A DNA stretch of 64,000 nt from Stomoxys calcitrans (taxonomy: Eukaryota; Arthropoda; Insecta; Diptera; Muscidae): the NCBI RefSeq assembly GCF_963082655.1, contig NC_081555.1, positions 181,768,262 through 181,832,261 of the forward strand, written 5' to 3'. Position numbers and translations under genes: made by a program. Below the pieces are notes generated by a model. That model ran no database searches. It saw only the letters and a list, made by a program, of their open reading frames with translations, and was not told where the DNA came from. This document shows positions 54,499 to 64,000 of the stretch, piece by piece; position 1 is the stretch's first letter; each line of letters begins with the position of its first letter.

Positions 54499-57257
54499 GG
54501 TTTAGGTGGCATTTAGACCGATATCCCGATATGAGGTCTGGAGCCCAATTTTTCACTCGATATCGACAAAGTAGTGTTAATTTTTAGTACCCTCAAATCT
54601 AATCGGTTAATAATGTCTCCGTATTTGCTCTGTAGGAGCCAATGTTTGCAAGTATCTGTATACATACCAATGCCCCGAAAAACCTTAGTAGCTTAGTCTT
54701 TTCCTATAATTCTGTAGAAATTAAATATGTTTGTAAACAGATCCTGCTCTTAAGCTTCCTATCATGTGTTAAGCTTGCAATGTCGCTCTGATTCTATAAC
54801 AGCAACTATAGGCAAATAAGTGATTGCTTTGACATTTTCAAACCATTTTAATATCTCAAATGTCTGCTTCCCAAAATAACTTCAATAGTGGGATTTTGTA
54901 GTTAAATGTACAAACAGTGATTTCGAACATGCCTTCTCAAATGCATTCTCAATGTGATTGAAACTTTTGTTGCCTGAATGGCTTAAACCGACACCATCGA
55001 TAGGCTTTCGCTAAACGCACAGGCATACACACGCACATATTGCCAGAATTATATGCCTGCAACCATTATGAAAGCTGATTAGTTTCCTTTATTTCGTCCC
55101 CTTTGTGTGAGTGTCTATTGCTGTGGCTATGGCTGTGCTGGTGTTGATGGAGATGGGCAATTTCATTTATCTCACCATGTGTCCAATGTAATCAAATCCC
55201 ACGTCAATCCTCCAATAATCGAATCGTCAAATGAATTAAATTGAGAACATGGCAAATTTGTTGGCCATCCTCGAATAGTTGCAACTTTTCCACAAATCTC
55301 GGTGTGAGACAAGCGTATAAATATGAAGAACGACAACGACGACGACATAAAACACCCAGAAAGCCAGGATGAATGGCATTATCGAAAAGGAATGGCCACG
55401 GGGCAACCGCAGAGCTCTGTTAGCCAGTATGTCGCTCTTTGTGCAAATACGAATAATAATCATAATAATAGTAATAATCATAGTAGTGGCCTTATAAAAA
55501 AGCGAACAACGAAGTAAAAAAGGCGACAAACAACCAGCAACGCAAGGGAGCAGGGAGAAATCTTGAATTTCCTGCAAATGTTAACGATATCAAATCAGTG
55601 ATAATGTTTCAGGAAACATTCGATAAGGAAAAGTAATGCTGCATTTTCAATGTGGCTCCGATGGCGAATGGCGCAAATTAAGGACATCTTGAGTTGGCTA
55701 TGGGTGGGCCAAGCCCATTTGGTAGCCCAATCATCTTCCCCCATCCCAAGGGCCTGTGAGGTGGAGGCGTTGCGTCAGCGCGGGGCCACAGACACGACAG
55801 TTGGTCATCATCAATTTGCAATTGATGTAGTGATTCGCTTTTTTATGGCATTTATTTTATATATCTTTTGCTTATTTCATTTTTCATCGAAGCGCTTCGT
55901 TGCTTGCCTTGTGCATCTGCTGCTTGATGAGGGCTAGCAAATGCAAAGCGAGTCCCTGGAAATGTACACCACAATCAATGGGACGTGGAACCAGTGGCCG
56001 GTATAAAATAATGAATTTATTGACTAATAAAAGTGGAGCTTGTCCACATAAAAAAAATGTGAACAAGCATTGAAAAGCAATTGGACAGGGAGGAAGCAGG
56101 GTTGCGATGACTAAGTGGACGGATGCCACAGACTGAGGCGGTGGATTAGGACACGGGGGCTAAGAACATTATTGAATTAATTAAAACGGCGTTAATAAAC
56201 TAATTTTTCAGTCGCTTCTTGTCCCTACCAATGCGGTGAGTGTGTGTGTGTGTGTGTGCGCTGCTGAGTGGGAGCTTTAATGCGAGTGCGACTGGCATCG
56301 ACATCAACATCGATCGATGAGCCCTGTCAGGATTTTCTATATCCTTGAAACACAATGAACGGTGAATGGATTTGTATGGCAGCATGTCAGTCAGGTTTTC
56401 AATTTGTAAAACTTTTAATTATATTTTTCATGGCCCTCGGCCATGTCTTGTTTGGATGTTGATGGAAAGCGTTTTGTCCCCCGCCCTTTTACCTCCTTCT
56501 GCCGCACCGCCCTGTGGCCCTGTCTCTCTCTGGCACGCTGCTTGTTTTTGTTTTTTGGTAATCTCTAATATTTTGTAAGTGAAATCCTTTAATTTCTTTT
56601 ACCACAAAATGTTAATTTAATTAAAACGCGGGCAGGCGAACAAACAAACGCACTCAAAACATGAAATTGAATTGGCACAAACAAAAGAGTTGGCGCTTTG
56701 TTCGCCTTGCTTAGGTGAAGAGCCAGAGCCGTGACGTCGAGTGCCGGGGACAGACGACACAAAGCAGCACAACAAAACAAAACGAAACAAAACAGCATTG
56801 CGTTGACACGACCATGACGATGATGGTGCTGTTGATGATGCGAGCGAGTGGGAAAAAGGATTGTTGTTCTTCCGTTTGAAAAGATTTTAACAAGAACACC
56901 ACCACCACCACCAACCACTTCCACTTCAAAACGAATCGAAGAGCCGCTTTCCGTTTTCCTGTGTGCCACAAGCGGCAATCATTTACACGGCTCATAATTG
57001 GTCGAGGAAACCGGACCGGACAAGTTTTCCGGTTAAATTTTAGTTGCAGTCTTTAGTCGGTAAACAAAACGTTTAAATATTCAATACAACATTTCCAGAT
57101 ATGTCGGCACAGTGGCAATGATCAGCACTAAAATTTTGCGAACCGGAAAGTGGATGAAATTAAATAAAAAGAAATTAAGCTTCTGGGGACTTAAAAAGTC
57201 AAATTAGTGCATCTTTTAAGTGGGTGGAGATTGGTTAAGAGAAACCTTGTAAAAAGA
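54499..57257. other. Low-repeat DNA with microsatellites
   Basis: The first ~130 bp (to about 54630) keep HINE-A-like text (GGTGGCATTTAGACCGATAT). The remainder is free of recognised elements and is relatively GC-rich near 55640-55780 and 56440-56960. A (TG)n tract lies at 56240-56257. No convincing exon was found; open frames up to 129 codons overlap on both strands. Confidence 0.5.
56240..56258. repeat. (GT)n microsatellite
   Basis: Nine GT/TG units. Confidence 0.9.
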
Positions 57258-57477
57258 AAAAGCGTGCTATCTTCGGCCGGGAACCCATCACCATGAATTT
57301 TGCTACAAGTTTAGAGAAAATTAACTTTGTTGAAGGGCATAATTGTGCAAAAATTAAAGCTTCTAGGGGCGGTTGAAAACCAATCGGGAGATCGTCTGTT
57401 ATGATTTTATTGATATCACATGGTTGGAGATCATAACAAAGCACTATATGCAATATTTCATCCAAGTCGGAAAACAA
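57258..57477 (-). mobile_element. HINE-B tail relic
   Basis: AAAGCGTGCTATCTTCGGCC and GGGAACCCATCACCATG show a HINE-B tail with a 7-8 bp deletion through the palindrome. One monomer follows. It abuts a HINE-A tail. Confidence 0.65.
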
Positions 57478-58851
57478 AACAAGTAAAAAGGCATTAAGTT
57501 CGGCTAGGCCGAACTTTGGATACCCACCACCTCGGGTATATATGTAAACTCCATTTCGTCGCAATCCGGTGAAAATTGAATAACTTAAGAACCCGAATTC
57601 GGCACGGACATTGAGTGGTCTAATATATAAGTCGCTATTCAATTTTGTAGAACAAAATACTGGTCTTTTTGGCAGATATATCCAAAAGGCGTTAAATTCC
57701 GAACTTTCGATACCCACCACCTCAGATATATATGTAAACCTCCATTCGTCAGAATCCGGTGAAAAATGCATAATTTGTGCCTCCATAGCAGCTTTATCGA
57801 AATATTGTGCGATTTGCACTAAATTTGATACGGATATTGAGTTGTCTATTAAGTACAAGTCATTGTTCAGTTTTGTAGAACCAAATATTGGTCTTTTTGG
57901 TTGCCATATTCAAATATAGACCGATCTGAACCATACACGATACGGATGTCGAAAAGCCTAATATAAGTCAATGTGTCAAATTTCAGCAAAGTCGGATTTT
58001 AAATGTGCCTTTTATGGGGCCAAGACTTTAAATCGAGATATGGGATTACATGGCAGCTATATCAAAATCCTAACCGATCTCGGCCAAATTAAAGAGGGCT
58101 GACGAATCGTCTAACAAAGCTCACTGTCCCAAATGCCGGCGAAATCGGACAATAAATATGCCTTTTATGGGCCCAAAACCATAAATCGAGAGATCGGTCT
58201 ATATGGCAGCTATATCCAAATCTGTCCCAAATTTCAGCAAAATCGGACATTAAATGTGGCTTTTATGGGCCCGAAACCTTCAATCAAGGGATCGGTCTAT
58301 ATGGCAGCTATATCCAAATCTGGACCGATCCGGCCCAAATTGAAGAAGGATTTCGAAGGGTCAAACACAACTCACTGTCCTGAATTTCAGCAAAATCCGA
58401 TAGTAAATTTATCTTTTATGGGGTTAAGACCCTAAATCGGCGGATCGTTCTATATGGCAGCTATATCCAAATCTGAACCGATCTGGACCAAATTAACGAA
58501 GGATGTTGAAGGATAATACATTTGGCTTTTATGGGCCTAAAACCCTAAATCGGCGGATCGGTCTATATGGGGGCTATATCAAGATATAGTCCGATAAAGC
58601 TCATCTTCGAACTTAACTTGCTTATGAACAAAAAAGGAATCGGTGCAAAACTTCATCTCAACATCTCTATTTTTAAAGGCTTTAGCGTGATTTCAACAGA
58701 CAGAAGGACGGACATGGCTAGATTTTCTTAGATATTTACGCTGATCAGGTATATATATAGTTTTTTGGGTCGCAAATGGATATTTCGATCTGTTACAAAC
58801 GGAATGACAAAATGAATATACCCCCATCTTTCGGTGGTGGGTATAAAAATT
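57478..58851 (-). mobile_element. HINE-A with duplicated tail
   Basis: The outer tail starts AACAAGTAAAAAGGCATTAA and GTTCGGCTAGGCCGAACTTT, then ATACCCACCACCTCGGG and about 130 bp of subterminal sequence. A second, similar tail starts at about 57681 (AGGCGTTAAATTCCGAAC, TACCCACCACCTCAGA), again followed by the same subterminal sequence. After that come about four monomers, the GTCY run, the core (TTTACGCTGATCAGGTATAT) and a head ending TTCGGTGGTGGGTATAAAAA. The inner tail has lost half of its palindrome. Confidence 0.85.
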
Positions 58852-60057
58852 GTGGATAACTTTGTCCTAATCTGAATCGGTTAACCTTCTTTTTGTACCA
58901 CTGTGCTTTGTAAGGCAGACATGCTCAAATGCCCAAAACTAGTCCGGAAGTTAAACCAAAGCCAATGAGTTTGGTGAACGACGAAGAAACTTTCGCCCCT
59001 TTGTTTCAATACAAAGCTCAAATGGATTGAAGATTTCTCCTACTACGCTGGAAGTTAACAAAGCTTACCAGCGTATTTTAAAGCTCGGATTTCCTTTGTT
59101 TCACAATACCAGCAACAGTTCGCAAAACACAACAAAGCAAAAGTAATTTATTACAACACTTAAGGTACTCCATCAGCCTCGGTTCTGTAGTCAACATCGC
59201 CATTCTTGTGAGTGTCAAAGAGCTAGCAATTTATATACCCGACTTACTATGCATGAAAGTATGTCTGTGTGATTGTAAGGTCCTTTGGCAGCAGCTACGA
59301 TGCAGCATCTCCTTGGTGTGAAACAATCATTTGCAAATAATTATAGACAAAGACAATTTCAGAGGCTACCCTCACTACGCCAACGCCTAGCCCTTGTATG
59401 AACATATTTGGTTTTTGCTTCTACAACGAATATTCTTTGCAAATAAAGCTCTTTCATGGTTCTACCTTCGTCGAACTCTATCTCATCATTGCTGGTGTAC
59501 ATTGGGATTTGTTATTGCAGCTCTATCCGCTTTGTGGGCTTCACTTTTTGGGCTACAGTCAAAGTTAAAGACAAAACGGATAAATCACATTCGCCCCTTG
59601 GTGCGTTGAACGGTCGGTGCTGGAATCCTCCTTTTTGCTTTGCTTGCATTAGAAATTGCTTAACAAATGGAATAATTAAATGACTATTATTATGCAAATA
59701 CATACAGGCTGCGTTACCGCCACCCCACCAATCGGCCTCCCTGCTTGCCAGCAACAATGCTCCATTTAAATGCTAAAACTGTTTTTCGAGAGATGTCCAA
59801 ATACAACTCAAACAACTGACCACTCTGACAGAAATTCCAATGAAATGCATGCGAATTACAAAGGACAGATACACCTCTGTAGACTTGCATAAACTCAAAC
59901 CTGTTTGCAGCGGTGAGCTTTATAAAGGGTTTGTCAATATGTAAGTTAATGGCCCACCAAGTTGATATAATTTGCTCCCAATTTATATTAATTCTGTCCA
60001 TGCTCTGCCATACAAAGCATGAGAGCAGTGCAAATACTGAGTGTTGATTTCAATGGC
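58852..60057. other. Low-repeat DNA
   Basis: No recognised element or gene. Opposed open frames at 59394-60001 overlap and lack domain features. Confidence 0.5.
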
Positions 60058-60410
60058 GGATTCCAGGGGCTCAAGAAGTAAAATCGGAAGATCGGTTCAT
60101 ATGGGAGCTATATCATTTTAAAAACCGATTTAGACCGTATTTGGTACATTTGTTGAAAGCCATGACAGAACACTATGTGCAAAATTTAAGAAAAATTGGA
60201 TGAAAATCCAGGGGCTCAAGAGGAAAAATCAGTAGATCGGTTTTTAAGGGAGCCCTATCAGGTTATAGACCGATTCGGACCGCACTTAACATGGTTGTTG
60301 AAAGCCACAACAGAACACTACCTAAAAAATGTCAGCCAAATCGGACAAAAATTGTGGCTTCCAGGAGCTCAAGAAGTCAAATCGGGAGATCAGCAATATA
60401 GATCGATCTC
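60058..60410 (-). mobile_element. HINE-B subfamily monomers
   Basis: Two monomers of the type seen at 50130-50545 (AGGGGCTCAAGAAGTAAAAT, TTCATATGGGAGCTATATC, ACCGATTCGGACCGCAC). No head or tail. Confidence 0.68.
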
Positions 60411-60645
60411 CATACTTAAGGTCTTGATGCAATAAATTGGTCATTTGCACTCATTTTCGATGAAATTTGGCACAGTGGATCCCTACCCATTTCTGAGAAG
60501 TATGGTCCAGATCGGATCAAATTTGGATATAGCTGCCCTATAGACCACCCGCCCGATCTTCCGATATAGGATATTAAGGCTATAAAAGATCCATTTATTA
60601 TCCGATTGCGACGAAAATTGGCACAGTGATTGGTAACCAGAAGGT
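60411..60645 (+). mobile_element. HINE-A-like monomers in opposite orientation
   Basis: TTTCGATGAAATTTGGCAC, GGATATAGCTGCCCTATAGA and TTTATTATCCGATTGCG. The unit faces the preceding reversed monomers, a pattern also seen at 50545. Confidence 0.65.
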
Positions 60646-61634
60646 TAGGTTTATATACAGAGAATACGAAATCATAAAACATTTTTTGGAAATTGATATT
60701 TTACCAAATTATCTAAAAATCTATAAATACCCAAATATATACAAAAAAAGGTATTTATTGGTTATTTACCCAATAAATTCTCCAGCTTTGGATATTTACC
60801 CGGTAGAAACCCGTCTCTAAACATTATTTAATATTTTTATTATAGAGGTCATACAAACAGATCCTAAACATAGCAAAGTTGCATAATCCAGATACCAAGC
60901 GGAAAACTTGACTTTTTATAAAAGTTTTACTTTTACGTGAAATGCAATGTTGCCATTGCTAGCACTATGTTTCTGGAGGCCTACCTGTAAATATGTGAAT
61001 ATGCAAATGCCATTGATATTTCTCGGTGTGTTGGAAAAAGTGTGAAATTAGAATTATTTGCATTTCAATTAAAATATGTTTTTTGTCTGTTAGCTCACGA
61101 GGAATTATTCACAAAAGAAGGTCATTGCATTTTACGCCAATGTAGCCTAAGAAGAGCCGATTAAAAGTCAATAGAGTATTAAATTCCCATAGGCAAATGG
61201 CATATACAATATTTATAGATTGTTATAAAATTGTGCATGATTTGTTTGTGTCCCAAAAATTAAACTTGAGTTCAATATTAAATTTGATTGTGTACCAAAA
61301 CAATATTTGGATTTATTTTCTAAAGCGATGATGGAATGAATAGATTTATTATCAAATCGTAAAACGTAAATGGGGTTTCCAATAAGAAGTGTTATTTGGG
61401 TATTGAAAGAAAAAGAGGAAGGTCGCCTGTTAAAAATTAAACAAAACATCAGCCAAAGGGCCACCATGACCACGCTTACTGGACCATACCCTTTTCATGA
61501 AACTTTTCATAACAAATCGCCAAATGGGTGCCTAAAATCCTAGATAGCCTCACGAATTCTATCTTTAGGATCTTGAATTGACGCTGGGCTGTTGGCGTAT
61601 ATATTATCTTTCACCTGGCACCAAAAAAAACGGC
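60646..61634. other. Low-repeat, A/T-rich DNA
   Basis: No recognised element or gene. Confidence 0.5.
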
Positions 61635-62055
61635 AAGATCTCGAATTGCAAATGGGCCATATCGGTGAAGATTTGAATATAGCTCCCATATAAACCGATC
61701 TCCCGATTTGACTTCTTGAGCACCTGGAAGCCGCAATTTTTGTCCTATATGACTGAAATTTTGCAGATAGTGTTCTGTTATGACTTTCTAAGAACGGTTC
61801 AAATCGTTCTATAACCAGAAATAGCTTCTATATAAACCGATCTCCCGATTTGATTTCTTGAGCGCGTGGAAGCTTCAATTTTCATCCGAGTTGGCTGAAA
61901 TTTTGCACATAGTGTTAAGTTATGAGTATCAACAACTGTGCCAATAACGGTCCAAATCGGTCTATAATCAGGTGAAGCTCCCATATTTTAGCAGAATCCA
62001 TGGTAATGGGTTCTCAAGATTCGTCCCGACCGAACTTAGCACGCTTTTACTTGTT
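61635..62055 (+). mobile_element. HINE-B, 5'-truncated
   Basis: Enters at GCAAATGGGCCATATCGGTG and has two monomers. The tail is shortened: the ATCCATGG segment joins GATTCGTCCCGACCGAAC, where the palindrome carries changes, then GCTTTTACTTGTT. The next element follows directly. Confidence 0.82.
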
Positions 62056-63625
62056 AAACCCACCACCGAAGGATGGGGGTATATTCATTTTGTCATTCCG
62101 TTTGCAACACATCGAAATATCCATTTCCGACCCTATAAAGTATATATATTCTTGCTTAGCGTAAAAATTTAAGACGATCTAGACATGTCCGTCCGTCTGT
62201 TCGTCTGTCTGTTGAAATCACGCTACAGTCTTTAAAAATAGAGATATTGAGCTGAAATTTTGCACAGATTCTTTTTTTGTCCATAAGCAGGTTAAGTTCG
62301 AAGATGGGCTATATCGGACTATATCTTGATATATCATAGACCGATCCGCCGATTTAGGGTCTTAGGCCCATAAAAGCCACATTTATTCCGATTTTGTTGA
62401 AATTTGGGACAGTGAGTTGTGTGAGGCCCTTCGACATGCTTCGTCAATTTAGCTCAGATCGGTCCAGATTTGGACATAGCTGCCATACACACCGATCCTC
62501 AGATTTAGGGTCTTAGGCCCATAAAAGCCACATTTATTATCCGATTTCGCTGAAATTTAGGACAGTGAGTTGTCTAAGGCCCTTCGACTTTCTTCGTTAA
62601 ACTGGCCCAGATCGGTTCAGATTTGGATATAGCTGCCATATAGACCGATCCTCCGGTTAATGGTCTTAGGCCCACAAAAGCCACATTTATTTTCCGATTT
62701 TGATGAGATTCGGGACAGTGAATTGTGTAAGGCCTGTAGACATCCTTCGTTAATTTGGCCCATACAGATCGATCCTCCGATTTATGGTGTAAGGCCCATA
62801 AAAGCCACATTCATTATCCTATTTTGCTGAAATTTGGGACAGTGAGTTGTGTTAGCCCCTTTGACATATTTCTTTAATTTGGTCCAGATCGGTACTGATT
62901 TAGATATAGCTGTCATATAGACCGATTTCTTGATTTATGGTTTTGGGCCCATAAAATGCTCAACTATTGTATGATGTCGCCGAAATTTGGAACAGTGAGT
63001 TAAGTTAAGCCCCTTGACATACTTCTGCAATATCGCACAGATCGGTCCAGATTTGGATATAGCTGCCATATAGACCGATATCTAGGTTTTAGGTTTTGGG
63101 GCGATAAAAGACACATTTATTGTCCAATGTCGCTGAAATTTGACACAGTGAGTTTGATTAGGCTCTTCGACGTCCTTCTTCAATTTTGTCCTGATCGGTC
63201 CAGATTTGCTTATAGCTGCCATATAGACCGATCTCTCGATTTAAGGCTTAGGGCCCATAAAAGAGGCATTTATTGTCCGATTTCGCCGAAATTTGGGACA
63301 GTGCTTTGTGTTAGGCTTTTCGACATGTTTATGCAACTTGGCCCAAATCGGTCCAGATTTGGATATAGCTGCCATATAGACTGATATCTCAATTTAAAGT
63401 CCCATAAAAGGCGCATTTATAATCCGATTTCACTGAAATTTGACACGGTGACTTATGTTCGGCTTTTCGACATCGTGTCGTATATAGTTCAGATCGGTAT
63501 GAGGTATATGAGTATAAGGTATGAAATTTTCACCGAATTTTGATGAAAGTTGGGTTACATATATACCCGAGGTGGTGGGTATCCAAAGTTCGGTCCGGCC
63601 GAACTTAAAGCCTCTTTTACTTGTT
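62056..63625 (+). mobile_element. HINE-A, full-length
   Basis: At 1,570 bp the longest complete HINE-A here. Head AAACCCACCACCGAAGGATG, AAGTATATATATTCTTGC, GATCTAGACATGTCCGTCCG. About eight monomers, some shortened. Tail CATATATACCCGAGGTGG, TTCGGTCCGGCCGAAC (one base off the perfect palindrome), CTCTTTTACTTGTT. Confidence 0.9.
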
Positions 63626-63697
63626 TTCTCTTATTCTCTCCACTAATACTTCCACCTATAGGTTTTCATTCATGCCCATAAAGAATGCAAAAAAAAA

Positions 63698-64000
63698 AAC
63701 AAGAGCGTGCTAAGTTCGGCCCAAGTCGATTCTTAAATACCCTCCACCATTGGTCGCATCTGTCGAATTCTTTGCACAGTATCTCTTTTTAGGCAAACAA
63801 ACAATAATGAATAAGGGCGGAGGAGGCGGACGAGGATGAGCTATATTAAGTTATACTCCGATTCGCTGCTAAAGAAGCTAAATCGGGAGATTGGTTTATA
63901 TTTATATGGGTGCTGTATCAAGCTATAGATCGATTCAGACCATATTGCACACGTATTTTAAAGGCCATGGGAGAAGCCGTTGTACAAAATTTTAGCCAAA
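63698..64000 (-). mobile_element. HINE-B tail, cut by the window end
   Basis: AACAAGAGCGTGCTAAGTTC, then a damaged palindrome (GGCCCAAGTCGATTC), ACCCTCCACCATTGGTCGC, and one to two monomers. It faces the preceding HINE-A tail. Confidence 0.8.

Overview
The window is repeat-rich noncoding DNA from an animal, most likely a higher fly. I found no intact host protein-coding gene. The evidence for a fly is the interspersed elements that carry the dipteran DINE-1/mini-me signature: a (TA)n run, a short conserved core with TTCTTGATCA, then a (GTCY)n run. Mariner relatives, Jockey-like non-LTR retrotransposon pieces and a tRNA-derived SINE also fit. From memory the most abundant repeats resemble those of muscid flies (Stomoxys/Musca type). 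I could not search a database, so the species is not established.

Three related families make up much of the sequence. I call them HINE-A, HINE-B and HINE-C. Each has a TATACCC head, the microsatellite-flanked core, a variable number of internal monomers of about 150-155 bp, and (A and B) a tail with a GC-rich palindrome (TTCGGCCCGGCCGAA) followed by ACTTGTT. C has its own tail hairpin. No element encodes a protein. The layout and a duplication-free insertion at TT match non-autonomous Helentrons (rolling-circle elements). Strand '+' means head to the left and tail to the right. A fourth family, element D, starts ACTAGCTGAC, has degenerate ~130-bp monomers and ends near a GGAACA-CAAACAAACA motif.

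Layout: 1-655, 3' end of a non-LTR retrotransposon. 880-8130, mosaic of HINE pieces and one SINE. 8131-11653, low-repeat DNA with microsatellites. 11654-17455, two mariner-type MITEs and HINE elements, one of them two-headed. 18430-20165, a dead mariner-like transposase gene split by HINE-C. 20166-22835, a Jockey-type fragment holding a 232-bp MITE, then HINE-A and D. 24905-29615, a HINE array with direct tail-to-head joints. 31395-35880, D copies and a HINE-B holding the second 232-bp MITE. 37337-40075, HINE-A2, D and an endonuclease-RT relic. 41322-46203, HINE array, then two D elements head to head, each with a SINE. 46233-47465, a reverse transcriptase pseudogene holding a MITE. 48712-51738, HINE pieces and a second mariner relic. 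52985-54498, a two-tailed HINE-B. 57258-58851, a HINE-A with a duplicated tail. 60058-64000, more HINE-A/B.

The stretches between (8131-11653, 22900-24904, 29616-31394, 35881-37336, 40076-41321, 47466-48711, 51739-52984, 54499-57257, 58852-60057, 60646-61634) look like single-copy intergenic or intronic DNA. They hold short tandem repeats and no convincing exon. The window therefore reads as a long intron or gene desert repeatedly invaded by small non-autonomous elements. Nested insertions allow part of the relative order to be read. Boundaries of degenerate elements are approximate (about 10-30 bp), as all alignments were done by eye.
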